A DNA stretch of 64,000 nucleotides, taken from NCBI RefSeq assembly GCF_943373825.1, contig NZ_CALSBP010000001.1, positions 1,302,001-1,366,000 on the forward strand, written 5' to 3'. Both the position numbers and the translations under genes were made by a program. Position 1 is the first letter of the stretch. The number at the start of each line of letters is the position of its first letter. This DNA comes from Aquimarina spinulae (lineage in GTDB: Bacteria > Bacteroidota > Bacteroidia > Flavobacteriales > Flavobacteriaceae). The notes below the pieces were generated by a model. The model did not search any database, was not told the DNA's origin, and worked only from the letters and a program-made list of their open reading frames with translations. Shown here piece by piece: positions 46,630-55,130 of the stretch.

Positions 46630-48009
46630 ATGAAAATCAACACATTTTTTTATGGACTTCTCACTATAACGTTTTTGTTTATTAGTTGTAGTAAAGATGA
46701 GATTTTAGACGAAGCAGCACCTGAGTCTGGGGATTTACAGGAAGAGGTTTCTTCAAAAGCATTAAAACAAATTGGTTCGGGAGTAATGATGCAAGCTTTT
46801 TATTGGGATGTTCCGGCAGGAGGCACCTGGTGGAATGTTGTAAAAGGAAAAGTAAATAGTTGGAGTAATGCAGGGATAGATGCTATTTGGTTACCACCTG
46901 TTAGTAAGGCTATGAATGGAGGGTTATCTATGGGGTATGATCCCTTTGATTATTATGATTTTGGGGAGTATAATCAAATGGGGAGTACCGAAACCAGATT
47001 TGGTTCGCGCTCAGAATTAACTAGTTTAATTACAACTGCACATAATAATAGTCTAAGTGTAATAGCAGATATAGTGATTAATCACAATAGTGGAGGAGAT
47101 TCTGAAGCTAATATTTTTACTAATTCTAATACATATACAGATTATAACCCTCTATCTGGATTATTTGAAAGAACTCAGTATGATTTTCATCCAAATGATT
47201 ATCATGCTAATGATTCTGGTGTTTTTGGAGGTTTTGCAGATATGTGTCACCACAAAAGTTATGTGCAGGATTGGTTATGGAAAAAACCTAACTCTGTAGC
47301 TAAGTATTATAAAAATACGATGAAATTTGATGGTTGGAGATTTGATTATGTAAAAGGATTTGAACCTTGGGTTCCAAAAGAATTTAGAAATGCAGTAGGA
47401 GGGTTTGCTGTAGGGGAATATTGGGATGGAAATGTAAATACATTAAAATGGTGGACAGATCAAGCGCAAATGTCTGCATTTGATTTTGGATGTTATTACA
47501 AAATGAAAGATGCATTTCAAGGAAATAATTTAAACGCACTTAGTGGAGATATGCTATGGAAAAGAAATGCTTCTAGAGCAGTTACTTTTGTTGCTAATCA
47601 TGATACTGATGAAATCATTAATAATAAAATATTGGCTTATGCATACATTTTAACTCATGAAGGATATCCTGCGATTTTTTATAGAGATTATGAGGATTGG
47701 TTAGATAAAAATAAAATGAATAATCTAATTTGGATTCATAACAATCTTGCAGGAGGAAACACAACAAACCTTTGGACAGATAATGACGAATATATCGCTA
47801 GAAGAAATGGAGGAAGTGGTAAAAATGGTTTAGTGGTGTACATTAATAATTCAGATTCATGGCAGGAAAGATGGATCCAGACCAATTGGTCAAATAAAAA
47901 AATTAAAGACTATACGGGGCATTCGGGATGGGAGCCGACTACTCAGGGAGGTAAATGGGTTAAGATCCAGGCACCGCCAAAAGGCTATTCTGTATGGTCT
48001 TTGAAATAA
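46630..48009 (+). CDS. Alpha-amylase (GH13), lipoprotein
   Basis: A 459-aa enzyme with a lipoprotein signal (TFLFISC, Cys20, then SKDE), so probably surface- or periplasm-anchored. GH13 motifs: DIVINH (Asp147), GWRFDYVKG (nucleophile Asp239), VGEYWDG (acid/base Glu263) and FVANHDTDE (Asp325). The C-terminal 80 residues (NGLVVYINNS ... PPKGYSVWSLK) are the usual beta-rich domain of this subfamily. It cleaves alpha-1,4-glucans such as starch or glycogen. No SusC/SusD pair is adjacent, and LacI-type operators precede the gene. Confidence 0.92.
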   Translation: MKINTFFYGLLTITFLFISCSKDEILDEAAPESGDLQEEVSSKALKQIGSGVMMQAFYWDVPAGGTWWNVVKGKVNSWSNAGIDAIWLPPVSKAMNGGLSMGYDPFDYYDFGEYNQMGSTETRFGSRSELTSLITTAHNNSLSVIADIVINHNSGGDSEANIFTNSNTYTDYNPLSGLFERTQYDFHPNDYHANDSGVFGGFADMCHHKSYVQDWLWKKPNSVAKYYKNTMKFDGWRFDYVKGFEPWVPKEFRNAVGGFAVGEYWDGNVNTLKWWTDQAQMSAFDFGCYYKMKDAFQGNNLNALSGDMLWKRNASRAVTFVANHDTDEIINNKILAYAYILTHEGYPAIFYRDYEDWLDKNKMNNLIWIHNNLAGGNTTNLWTDNDEYIARRNGGSGKNGLVVYINNSDSWQERWIQTNWSNKKIKDYTGHSGWEPTTQGGKWVKIQAPPKGYSVWSLK

Positions 48010-48033
48010 TATTAAATATTATTGAAGAAAACT

Positions 48034-48062
48034 TTGTGGATAATAGTTTTGTATTATCTTTG
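48034..48062 (+). promoter_or_regulatory. rpsU promoter (TTG-N18-TATCTTTG)
   Basis: TTG at 48034-48036 and TATCTTTG at 48055-48062 with an 18-base spacer, about 35 bases before the rpsU start codon. Confidence 0.75.
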
Positions 48063-48082
48063 CACACTAATTATTTCTAAAG

Positions 48083-48092
48083 AAAGGAGGTG
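48083..48092 (+). promoter_or_regulatory. Strong Shine-Dalgarno site AAAGGAGGTG of rpsU
   Basis: AAGGAGGTG is complementary over nine bases to the 3' end of 16S rRNA, with the GG 7 bases before the ATG at 48098. Almost no other gene here has such a site. In Bacteroidota the anti-SD is held by bS21 itself, and a strong SD on rpsU has been described as the basis of autoregulation. Confidence 0.85.
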
Positions 48093-48097
48093 CCACT

Positions 48098-48292
48098 ATG
48101 TTAATTATACCAGTTAAAGACGGAGAAAATATAGATAGAGCGTTAAAACGTTTTAAGCGAAAATTTGATCGAACAGGAACGATGCGTCAGCTTCGTAAAC
48201 GCCAAGCGTTTTCAAAACCTTCTGTTGAAAGAAGAGCGCAGATTCAAAAAGCGCAATATATTCAACACTTAAGAGATCAAGAAGAAATTTAA
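48098..48292 (+). CDS. rpsU: 30S ribosomal protein bS21
   Basis: A 64-aa basic protein matching bS21: MLIIPVKDGENIDRALKRFKRKFDRTG, then LRKRQAFSKPSVERRAQIQKA. It binds at the 16S 3' end on the small-subunit platform. In Flavobacteriia it sequesters the anti-Shine-Dalgarno sequence. The strong SD site and own promoter upstream fit the autogenous control reported for this phylum. A large hairpin terminator follows at 48364. Confidence 0.95.
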   Translation: MLIIPVKDGENIDRALKRFKRKFDRTGTMRQLRKRQAFSKPSVERRAQIQKAQYIQHLRDQEEI

Positions 48293-48363
48293 AAGTAAAT
48301 AACGTTGTCTTTATAGTGTTTCTTTATCATAAGAAGCTAGATACCGTTTTTCAGTATAAATTT

Positions 48364-48415
48364 TAACCGTTAGGATACCAAAAGTTTTATACTTTTGTTT
48401 TCTAACGGTTTTTTT
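48364..48415 (+). terminator. Long nested hairpin terminator between rpsU and the recombinase gene
   Basis: AACCGTTAG (48364-48372) pairs with CTAACGGTT (48402-48410) and encloses a second stem CAAAAGT/ACTTTTG; T runs follow to 48415. The recombinase ATG (48416) comes directly after the T run. A -7-like box TACTTTTG (48390-48397) lies inside the hairpin. Confidence 0.7.
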
Positions 48416-49306
48416 ATGTTTATTTCTGAATTTATAGAATATTTACTTCACGAAAAAAATTATTCTAAGCATACAGTAACGGCCTATAAAGCAGATTTAC
48501 TATCTTTTTTAGAGTTCTATCAAATAGAATATGATACTTCGAAGATAGCCGATGCAAACTATGCTCAGATTCGTTCCTGGATTGTGAGTCTTGTTAATGA
48601 TGGTGTTTCTAATCGAACGATTAATAGAAAGGTGTCTTCTCTTAAAACATATTATAAATTTCTGCTTAAGTCAGAACAAATAGATAAGAACCCCCTGGCG
48701 AAGCATCAAGCTTTAAAAGCGCCTAAAAAGCTCCAAATACCATTTTCTACGCAAGAAGTAGAAGATGTTTTGAAAGATTTAAGAGATGATCAGGATTTCG
48801 AAAGTGTTAGAGATAGGTTGATTGTAGAGCTTTTTTATGCTACAGGAATAAGAAGAATAGAATTAGTAAATCTTAAACTATCAGATGTAGATATAAGCCA
48901 GAAGCAAATAAAAGTCTTGGGCAAACGTAATAAGGAAAGATATTTGCCGCTTCTTTCGTCGGTTTGTGATACGTTAAGCTTGTATTTGACCGTGAGATCT
49001 GATTTGATTGTGGGGCAAGAACCTTCCTTTTTGCTTTTGACAAAAAAAGGAGTTAAAATCTACGAAACACTTGTGTATCGCATTATAAATAGTTATTTTA
49101 GTAAGGCATCTTCAAAAGTAAAAAAGAGTCCGCATATTTTAAGACATTCTTTTGCGACACATTTGCTAAACGAAGGAGCAAACTTAAATGCTGTAAAAGA
49201 ATTGCTTGGCCATTCCAGTTTAGCTGCTACTCAGATATATACTCATCATAGTGTAGCTCAGTTAACAAAAGTATATAAGCAATCTCATCCAAGAAATAAA
49301 AAATAA
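48416..49306 (+). CDS. xerC: Tyrosine recombinase, XerC type
   Basis: A 296-aa recombinase. The N-terminal SAM-like domain is FIEYLLHEKNYSKHTVTAYKADL. The catalytic domain holds the first Arg in YATGIRRIEL, HILRHSFATHLL with His-x-x-Arg, and LGHSSLAATQIYTHHS with the nucleophile Tyr. Length and order match XerC/XerD, which resolve chromosome dimers at dif; XerC is the usual annotation at this locus next to hpf. I start at 48416 (MFISEFIEYLL); the ATG at 48395 would lie within the hairpin. Confidence 0.85.
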   Translation: MFISEFIEYLLHEKNYSKHTVTAYKADLLSFLEFYQIEYDTSKIADANYAQIRSWIVSLVNDGVSNRTINRKVSSLKTYYKFLLKSEQIDKNPLAKHQALKAPKKLQIPFSTQEVEDVLKDLRDDQDFESVRDRLIVELFYATGIRRIELVNLKLSDVDISQKQIKVLGKRNKERYLPLLSSVCDTLSLYLTVRSDLIVGQEPSFLLLTKKGVKIYETLVYRIINSYFSKASSKVKKSPHILRHSFATHLLNEGANLNAVKELLGHSSLAATQIYTHHSVAQLTKVYKQSHPRNKK

Positions 49307-49377
49307 AAGATGAATTGTTAGCTTTATCAATCTTTTTTGGCTTAAAATTTTGTTCAACCTAATTAAACTAACAACCT

Positions 49378-49680
49378 ATGAAAGTGAACTTGCAGTCCGT
49401 AAATTTTAATGCTGATCAAAAGTTAGTGGATTTTACTCAAACTAAATTAGATAAGTTAGAGACTCATTTTAATCGAATAATTCACGCAGATGTATTTTTG
49501 AAAGTTATGAATACAAGTGGTAAAGAAAATAAAATTACAGAGATTTTGTTAAGTGTGCCAGGAGATGAATTTATGATAAAAAAAATTAATAAATCCTTTG
49601 AAGAAGGTGTGGATGAGTGTGTTAGTTCGTTAGAAAGACAACTTAGAAAACGTAAAGAAAAATTAAATACACATGTTTGA
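49378..49680 (+). CDS. hpf: Ribosome hibernation-promoting factor, short form (HPF/RaiA)
   Basis: A 100-aa protein of the HPF/RaiA family: MKVNLQSVNFNADQKLVDFTQTKLDKLETHF, then DECVSSLERQLRKRKEKLNTH. It binds the 30S decoding site in stationary phase. It lacks the long C-terminal dimerisation domain, so it is a short HPF. It lies between xerC and the tRNA cluster. Confidence 0.88.
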   Translation: MKVNLQSVNFNADQKLVDFTQTKLDKLETHFNRIIHADVFLKVMNTSGKENKITEILLSVPGDEFMIKKINKSFEEGVDECVSSLERQLRKRKEKLNTHV

Positions 49681-49702
49681 CTATTTTTTTTGAAAAATAG
49701 TT

Positions 49703-49731
49703 TTGTGAAAGAAATAAATTCTATACATTTG
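49703..49731 (+). promoter_or_regulatory. Promoter of tRNA-Thr(UGU) (TTG-N18-TACATTTG)
   Basis: TTG at 49703-49705 and TACATTTG at 49724-49731. Directly downstream, GTCCG and CGGAC (49734-49753) form a short stem followed by TTTTTT, so the leader can form a terminator-like hairpin before the tRNA. Confidence 0.7.
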
Positions 49732-49781
49732 CAGTCCGTTAGAAATAGCGGACTTTTTTATGTTCTAAAACATGGTGAAAA

Positions 49782-49855
49782 GCCGATGTAGCTCAGCTGG
49801 CTAGAGCAGCTGATTTGTAATCAGCAGGTCGTGGGTTCGAGTCCCTCCATCGGCT
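49782..49855 (+). tRNA. tRNA-Thr (anticodon TGT)
   Basis: Cloverleaf: acceptor GCCGATG/CATCGGC, D arm AGCTCAGCTGGCTAGAGC, anticodon stem-loop CTGATTTGTAATCAG with TGT, and T arm GTGGGTTCGAGTCCC. CCA is not encoded. Confidence 0.95.
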
Positions 49856-49905
49856 CTAAAAAAGCATTTTTTTTAAATAAAAAAGAAAGCTTTTTAAATA
49901 GAATT

Positions 49906-49934
49906 TTGAATTGTAAAATAAATGACTATTTTTG
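49906..49934 (+). promoter_or_regulatory. Promoter of tRNA-Tyr (TTG-N18-TATTTTTG)
   Basis: TTG at 49906-49908 and TATTTTTG at 49927-49934 with an 18-base spacer, 50 bases before the tRNA. Confidence 0.6.
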
Positions 49935-49983
49935 CGCACTCAAAATTCAATAAGTTCATTTTAAAATATTGAATTTTTTAATC

Positions 49984-50065
<82 letters not shown>

Positions 50066-50166
50066 CATAATTTAAAAATAAACATCAACTTAATTTGTCT
50101 AGATGTTTTTTTTGAAAGAAGTTAAAAATAAAATTCTGTTCTGAAATTTTTAATTCAGAACTAAAA

Positions 50167-50239
50167 GCGGGAGTAGCTCAGTTGGTAGAGCGTCAGCCTT
50201 CCAAGCTGAATGTCGCCAGTTCGAACCTGGTCTCCCGCT
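50167..50239 (+). tRNA. tRNA-Gly (anticodon TCC)
   Basis: Acceptor GCGGGAG/CTCCCGC, anticodon stem-loop CAGCCTTCCAAGCTG with TCC, T arm CCAGTTCGAACCTGG. Confidence 0.95.
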
Positions 50240-50470
50240 CTAAGAATTTTCTTTACGTTCAAATAATGTATTTGATTAGTAAAAGAAAGCAGGATGAAAA
50301 ACTTGCATAGAGAGTGAGGCCTTATTTTTGAGGTTTTTAGCTTTAAAATAGAGCAGATCTTAATTATAAACTAATTAAGGTTGGATTTTTAACATAAATG
50401 TAATGATTGATCGGATTCCTTTCTTATAGTAATGAAAGTGCTCTGATTTGTCATTATACTCGTGTAAAAA

Positions 50471-50542
50471 GCCGGTGTAGCTCAGGGGTAGAGCGTTTCC
50501 TTGGTAAGGAAGAGGTCACGAGTTCAAATCTCGTCATTGGCT
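50471..50542 (+). tRNA. tRNA-Thr (anticodon GGT)
   Basis: Acceptor GCCGGTG/CATTGGC with two G-U pairs, anticodon stem-loop TTCCTTGGTAAGGAA with GGT, T arm ACGAGTTCAAATCTCGT. It lies 58 bases before tuf, the usual place in this group. Confidence 0.95.
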
Positions 50543-50600
50543 CTAGGTTCAGAATTTTAAATTGAACACTAATATATAACTTAGATTAAATAAATTAATT

Positions 50601-51788
50601 ATGGCAAAGGAAACTTTTGATCGTTCCAAACCGCACTTAAATATTGGTACTATTGGACACGTTGATCACGGTAAAACGACTTTAACTGCTGCGATTACTA
50701 AAGTATTGGCAGATGCAGGTCTTTCTGAAGCAAGAGATTTCGATCAAATCGATAATGCTCCTGAAGAAAAAGAAAGAGGTATTACTATTAATACATCTCA
50801 TGTTGAGTACCAAACTGAGAATCGTCATTATGCACACGTTGATTGTCCAGGTCACGCCGATTATGTAAAGAACATGGTTACTGGTGCTGCTCAAATGGAC
50901 GGAGCGATCTTAGTAGTTGCTGCTACAGATGGTCCTATGCCACAAACACGTGAACATATACTTTTAGGTCGCCAGGTAGGTATTCCTAGAATCGTTGTAT
51001 TCCTTAATAAAGTGGATATGGTTGATGATGAGGAATTATTAGAGCTTGTTGAAATGGAAGTAAGAGATCTTCTTTCTTTCTATGAGTATGACGGTGATAA
51101 TGGTCCTATAATTGCTGGATCTGCTCTTGGAGCTCTTAATGGAGAGCAAAAATGGGTTGATACAGTTTTAGAATTAATGAAAGCTGTAGATTCTTGGATC
51201 GAATTACCAAAGCGTGATGTTGAGAAAGATTTCTTAATGCCGATTGAAGATGTATTTTCTATTACTGGTCGTGGTACTGTTGCTACAGGTCGTATAGAAA
51301 CAGGAATCGCTAATACTGGAGATCCTGTAGAGATCATTGGTATGGGAGCTGAAAAGCTTACTTCAACTATAACAGGTATCGAGATGTTCCGTCAAATCCT
51401 TGATAGAGGTGAGGCAGGAGATAATGCTGGTATCCTATTAAGAGGTATTGAGAAAACTCAGATTTCTCGTGGTATGGTAATCACTAAGCCTGGTTCTGTA
51501 ACTCCACATAAAAAATTCAAAGCTGAGGTATATATCCTTAAGAAAGAAGAAGGTGGACGTCACACTCCATTCCATAATAACTACCGTCCTCAGTTTTATG
51601 TACGTACAACTGATGTAACAGGAAATATTGCTCTTCCTGATGGAGTTGAGATGGTAATGCCTGGGGATAACTTAACTATTACTGTTGAGCTAATTCAGAC
51701 AATTGCAATGAATGTAGGTCTTCGTTTTGCGATCCGTGAAGGTGGTAGAACAGTAGGTGCCGGTCAGGTAACTGAAATTTTAGACTAA
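50601..51788 (+). CDS. tuf: Elongation factor Tu
   Basis: A 395-aa GTPase. GHVDHGKT (19-26) is the P loop, DCPGHADY and [10 protein letters not shown] hold the switch and base motifs, and domains 2 and 3 follow at full length. It carries aminoacyl-tRNA to the ribosome. The codon choice differs from the neighbouring accessory genes, with many CGT Arg and other highly expressed codons. It sits between tRNA-Thr and tRNA-Trp. Confidence 0.98.
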   Translation: MAKETFDRSKPHLNIGTIGHVDHGKTTLTAAITKVLADAGLSEARDFDQIDNAPEEKERGITINTSHVEYQTENRHYAHVDCPGHADYVKNMVTGAAQMDGAILVVAATDGPMPQTREHILLGRQVGIPRIVVFLNKVDMVDDEELLELVEMEVRDLLSFYEYDGDNGPIIAGSALGALNGEQKWVDTVLELMKAVDSWIELPKRDVEKDFLMPIEDVFSITGRGTVATGRIETGIANTGDPVEIIGMGAEKLTSTITGIEMFRQILDRGEAGDNAGILLRGIEKTQISRGMVITKPGSVTPHKKFKAEVYILKKEEGGRHTPFHNNYRPQFYVRTTDVTGNIALPDGVEMVMPGDNLTITVELIQTIAMNVGLRFAIREGGRTVGAGQVTEILD

Positions 51789-51846
51789 TACAAGATAGTA
51801 TATACAAGTTAAGGTATTCGTTGATACGAATACCTTGACTTATGTT

Positions 51847-51919
51847 ACGGGTTTAGCTCAGTTGGTAGAGCACTGGTCTCCAAAACCAGGTGTCGGGAGT
51901 TCGAGTCTCTCAACCCGTG
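51847..51919 (+). tRNA. tRNA-Trp (anticodon CCA)
   Basis: Acceptor ACGGGTT/AACCCGT, anticodon stem-loop TGGTCTCCAAAACCA with CCA, T arm GGGAGTTCGAGTCTCTC. It lies between tuf and secE. Confidence 0.95.
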
Positions 51920-52021
51920 CAAAGTCAATCAATATTGTATGTATACAGTATGGATTGTTATAATAATGAGTTTTATAACGAAATTCAAATTTGTTTTTGA
52001 TTCGTTTAAAAAATAAACAAG

Positions 52022-52220
52022 ATGGCTGGACTAGTAAATTACATTGCAGAATCATATAATGAGCTAAAGAATCATGTGACTTGGACCCCTTGGGCAGAAG
52101 CACAAAGACTTACTTTGATTGTAATCGTTTTTTTCGGTTATTTTTTCCTTAGTTATCTGGGGTATAGATACTGCATTTAGTAATGTGATAGAATATTATT
52201 TTACTTTAGTTAAATCTTAA
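52022..52220 (+). pseudogene. secE: secE (SecYEG subunit) with an apparent +1 frameshift
   Basis: From the ATG at 52022 the frame gives MAGLVNYIAESYNELKNHVTW and further SecE residues through AEAQRLT, then leaves the SecE pattern and stops at 52178-52180. Removing one T from the seven-T run at 52128-52134 restores ...VFSVIFSLVIWGIDTAFSNV and a frame that runs to TAA at 52218-52220, giving 65 residues in all, the normal length. SecE is an essential part of the translocon, so this is probably a sequencing error in a homopolymer; slippage at the T run or a real mutation remain possible. It lies in its usual place before nusG. Confidence 0.9.
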
Positions 52221-52229
52221 ATTTTTAAA

Positions 52230-52784
52230 ATGGCTGAAGTAGATAATACGAAGAAATGGTACGTGGTAAGAGCGGTAAGCGGTCAGGAAAATAAAGTTAA
52301 AGACTATATCGAGCGAGAGATTGCTCATATGGGACTTGAAGATTATGTTTCTCAGATTCTTGTACCTACAGAAAAAGTAGTGCAGATTCGTAATGGAAAA
52401 AAAATAAATAAAGAAAGAGTGTATTTTCCCGGTTATGTTATGATAGAAGCTAACCTTTCTGGAGAAATACCACATATCATTAAATCTATTAATGGTGTAA
52501 TAGGTTTTCTTGGTGAAGTAAAAGGAGGAGATCCTGTACCACTAAGAAAAGCAGAAATTAATAGAATGCTAGGTAAGGTTGATGAACTTGCAGTTAAGAC
52601 TGATAATGTTGCAATTCCTTATACAGTAGGAGAGACAGTGAAAGTTATCGATGGACCATTTAACGGGTTTAACGGTACTGTTGAAAAAGTAAACGAAGAA
52701 AAGCGTAAACTTGAAGTAATGGTTAAGATTTTTGGAAGAAAAACACCATTAGAATTAAGTTATATGCAAGTAGAAAAAATATAA
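52230..52784 (+). CDS. nusG: Transcription antitermination factor NusG
   Basis: A 184-aa protein. The NGN domain is KKWYVVRAVSGQENKVKDYIE ... YFPGYVMIEANL ... GVIGFLG, and the C-terminal KOW motif is GETVKVIDGPFNGFNGTVE. It binds RNA polymerase and Rho or S10. It starts 9 bases after secE. Confidence 0.96.
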   Translation: MAEVDNTKKWYVVRAVSGQENKVKDYIEREIAHMGLEDYVSQILVPTEKVVQIRNGKKINKERVYFPGYVMIEANLSGEIPHIIKSINGVIGFLGEVKGGDPVPLRKAEINRMLGKVDELAVKTDNVAIPYTVGETVKVIDGPFNGFNGTVEKVNEEKRKLEVMVKIFGRKTPLELSYMQVEKI

Positions 52785-52809
52785 TAATTGTTACATTATA
52801 GATCCAGAG

Positions 52810-52838
52810 TTGTTCTTTTGCTTCCACTTATAGAACAA
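52810..52838 (+). other. Hairpin in the leader of rplK
   Basis: TTGTTCT (52810-52816) pairs with AGAACAA (52832-52838) in the 75 bases between nusG and rplK. It may be an L1-binding leader or only a processing site; the known L1 target motif is not clearly present. Confidence 0.3.
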
Positions 52839-52859
52839 TTCTAATTTAAAATTAGAAAA

Positions 52860-53297
52860 ATGGCTAAAGAGATAGGTAAAGTAGTAAAATTACAAGTGCG
52901 TGGAGGAGCGGCAAACCCATCCCCACCAGTTGGACCTGCTTTAGGTGCTGCCGGAGTAAATATCATGGAATTCTGTAAGCAATTCAATGGTAGAACACAA
53001 GATAAAGCTGGTAAAGTATTACCGGTTGTAATTAATGTGTATACAGACAAGTCTTTTGACTTTGTTATCAAAACTCCACCAGCAGCTGTTCAGATACTGG
53101 AAGCAGCAAAACAGAAAAAAGGTTCTGGAGAGCCTAATCGTAAAAAAGTAGCTAGTGTTACTTGGGATCAAGTTCGTACAATCGCAGAAGATAAAATGCA
53201 GGATTTAAATGCATTTACTGTAGAATCTGCTATGAAAATGATTGCCGGTACCGCTCGTTCAATGGGTGTAACTGTAAAAGGACAAGCTCCTTTTTAA
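52860..53297 (+). CDS. rplK: 50S ribosomal protein uL11
   Basis: A 145-aa protein: [40 protein letters not shown] with the PPVGPALG motif, and [12 protein letters not shown] at the end. It forms the base of the L7/L12 stalk. First gene of the L11-L1-L10-L12 group. Confidence 0.97.
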   Translation: MAKEIGKVVKLQVRGGAANPSPPVGPALGAAGVNIMEFCKQFNGRTQDKAGKVLPVVINVYTDKSFDFVIKTPPAAVQILEAAKQKKGSGEPNRKKVASVTWDQVRTIAEDKMQDLNAFTVESAMKMIAGTARSMGVTVKGQAPF

Positions 53298-53315
53298 TCC
53301 AAAAACGTTTACAAA

Positions 53316-54011
53316 ATGGCAAAAGTAACTAAAAAGCAAAAAGAAGCGAAAGCTAAGGTTGATAGCAACAAAGCATATTCGGTAGAAGAAGCTTCTTCTT
53401 TAATAAAAGAAATAACAAACGTAAATTTTGATGCTTCTGTAGATCTTGCTGTTCGTCTGAACGTAGATCCGCGTAAAGCAAATCAAATGGTGCGTGGTGT
53501 GGTAACATTACCTCACGGAACAGGAAAAGATGTTAAAGTATTAGCATTAGTAACACCAGATAAAGAAGCCGAAGCAAAAGAAGCAGGTGCTGATTTTGTT
53601 GGTCTTGATGAATATCTTGATAAAATCAAAGGCGGATGGACAGATGTTGATGTAATAATCACTATGCCTAGCGTTATGGGTAAACTAGGACCATTAGGTA
53701 GAGTATTAGGACCTCGTGGATTAATGCCTAACCCAAAAACAGGAACAGTGACTATGGATGTTTCAAAAGCAGTTTCTGATGTAAAGGCAGGTAAGATTGA
53801 TTTTAAAGTAGATAAAACTGGTATTGTTCATGCAGCAATAGGTAAATCTTCATTCGATGCCGAGAAAATAGCTGGAAATGCTAAAGAATTATTAACAACA
53901 TTGGTAAAGTTGAAGCCACAGACTGCAAAAGGAATATATATTAAGTCAATATATATATCATCTACAATGAGTCCTGGTGTAGAAATTGACACTAAAAACT
54001 TTGCTGGGTAA
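53316..54011 (+). CDS. rplA: 50S ribosomal protein uL1
   Basis: A 231-aa protein with the L1 signature [19 protein letters not shown] and the RNA-binding ends [19 protein letters not shown] and [14 protein letters not shown]. It starts 18 bases after rplK. Confidence 0.97.
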   Translation: MAKVTKKQKEAKAKVDSNKAYSVEEASSLIKEITNVNFDASVDLAVRLNVDPRKANQMVRGVVTLPHGTGKDVKVLALVTPDKEAEAKEAGADFVGLDEYLDKIKGGWTDVDVIITMPSVMGKLGPLGRVLGPRGLMPNPKTGTVTMDVSKAVSDVKAGKIDFKVDKTGIVHAAIGKSSFDAEKIAGNAKELLTTLVKLKPQTAKGIYIKSIYISSTMSPGVEIDTKNFAG

Positions 54012-54026
54012 TTAAGATAAACGATT

Positions 54027-54548
54027 ATGACAAGAGAAGAAAAATCACTAGTAATTGATGACTTAACTGCTCAGTTAGCTGATAACACTAATATCTATTT
54101 AGCTGATATTTCAGGTTTAGATGCAGGAACAACTTCAAATTTACGTAGAGCTTGTTTTAAAGCTAATGTATCATTAAAAGTAGTTAAGAACACACTCCTT
54201 GCAAAAGCAATGGAGAATTCAGATAAAGATTTTGGAGAATTACCAACGACATTAAAAGGTAATACTTCCATTATGTTTGCTGAAACCGGAAATGCACCAG
54301 CAAAGGTAATTAAGGAATTTCGTAAGAAATCCGAAAAACCTGTATTAAAAGGAGCATTTATAGAAGAGGCAGTATATGTAGGTGACGAAAACTTAGACGC
54401 TTTAGTTAATATTAAGTCTAAAGAAGAAGTTATCGGAGACATTATTGGTCTATTACAATCACCAGCTAAGAATGTTATTTCAGCATTAAAATCAAGTGGT
54501 GGTACTATAGCCGGTATTCTTAAAACATTATCCGAAAAAGAAGGGTAA
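54027..54548 (+). CDS. rplJ: 50S ribosomal protein uL10
   Basis: A 173-aa protein: MTREEKSLVIDDLTAQLADNTNIYLADISGL, then RRACFKANVSLKVVKNTLLAKAM, and a helical C-terminus for L12 binding. It starts 15 bases after rplA. Confidence 0.95.
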   Translation: MTREEKSLVIDDLTAQLADNTNIYLADISGLDAGTTSNLRRACFKANVSLKVVKNTLLAKAMENSDKDFGELPTTLKGNTSIMFAETGNAPAKVIKEFRKKSEKPVLKGAFIEEAVYVGDENLDALVNIKSKEEVIGDIIGLLQSPAKNVISALKSSGGTIAGILKTLSEKEG

Positions 54549-54616
54549 TTAATAGTAGTGTACGCACTTTTTAACAATTATATTTCAATTAAAAAAATTA
54601 TTTAAAACGATAGAAA

Positions 54617-54994
54617 ATGGCAGATTTAAAAGATTTCGCAGAACAATTGGTTAACTTAACAGTAAAAGAAGTTAATGAGTTAGCTGATATATTAAAAGAA
54701 GAATATGGTATCGAACCTGCTGCTGCTGCAGTAGCTGTAGCTGCTGGCGGTGGTGCTGGTGGAGGAGATGCTGCTGAAGAAAAAACAGAATTTGATGTAA
54801 TCCTTAAGGCTGCAGGTGGTGCTAAACTAGCTGTTGTAAAACTTGTAAAGGAACTTACAGGTCTTGGTCTTAAAGATGCTAAAGGATTAGTTGATGAAGC
54901 TCCTAAAGCAATCAAAGAAGGAATATCTAAAGATGAAGCAGAAGCTCTTAAAGCACAATTAGAAGAGGCTGGAGCTGAGGTTGAGCTTAAATAA
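54617..54994 (+). CDS. rplL: 50S ribosomal protein bL12
   Basis: A 125-aa protein. The N-terminal dimer domain is [25 protein letters not shown]. An Ala/Gly-rich hinge (residues 35-53) follows, and the C-terminal domain is [38 protein letters not shown]. It recruits translation factors. Confidence 0.97.
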   Translation: MADLKDFAEQLVNLTVKEVNELADILKEEYGIEPAAAAVAVAAGGGAGGGDAAEEKTEFDVILKAAGGAKLAVVKLVKELTGLGLKDAKGLVDEAPKAIKEGISKDEAEALKAQLEEAGAEVELK

Positions 54995-55016
54995 GCTTAC
55001 CATATATTGACATATA

Positions 55017-55059
55017 GGTTTAGACCCATCATGCGATGATGCCTGATGAGGTCTAAACC
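55017..55059 (+). other. Strong hairpin between rplL and rpoB
   Basis: GGTTTAGACC (55017-55026) pairs perfectly with GGTCTAAACC (55050-55059), and CATCAT-GCG-ATGATG forms a second hairpin inside. There is no T run after it (ATTTTGCG), so an attenuator or RNase processing site that lowers rpoBC relative to rplL is more likely than a full terminator. Confidence 0.7.
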
Positions 55060-55130
55060 ATTTTGCGTATATAAACATTAAGTTACAAATACGCACCCTT
55101 TTTTAAATTTTAATTTAATTCCGTCCATTG

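Noticed and set aside
48416..49306. Recombinase as sign of an integrated mobile element
   Set aside because: It has the length and motifs of housekeeping XerC and lies among core genes (rpsU, hpf, tRNAs) with no attachment sites or phage genes.
49734..49754. Hairpin plus T run as a terminator of hpf
   Set aside because: It lies downstream of the tRNA promoter boxes, so it belongs to the tRNA leader; a role in ending hpf transcription by read-through is possible but not needed.
50240..50470. Search for a further tRNA or small RNA between tRNA-Gly and tRNA-Thr
   Set aside because: No cloverleaf, strong hairpin or clear promoter was found in these 230 bases.
52022..52180. secE read as an intact 52-aa gene
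   Set aside because: The last residues do not fit SecE, while the shifted frame gives the conserved WGIDT and normal length.
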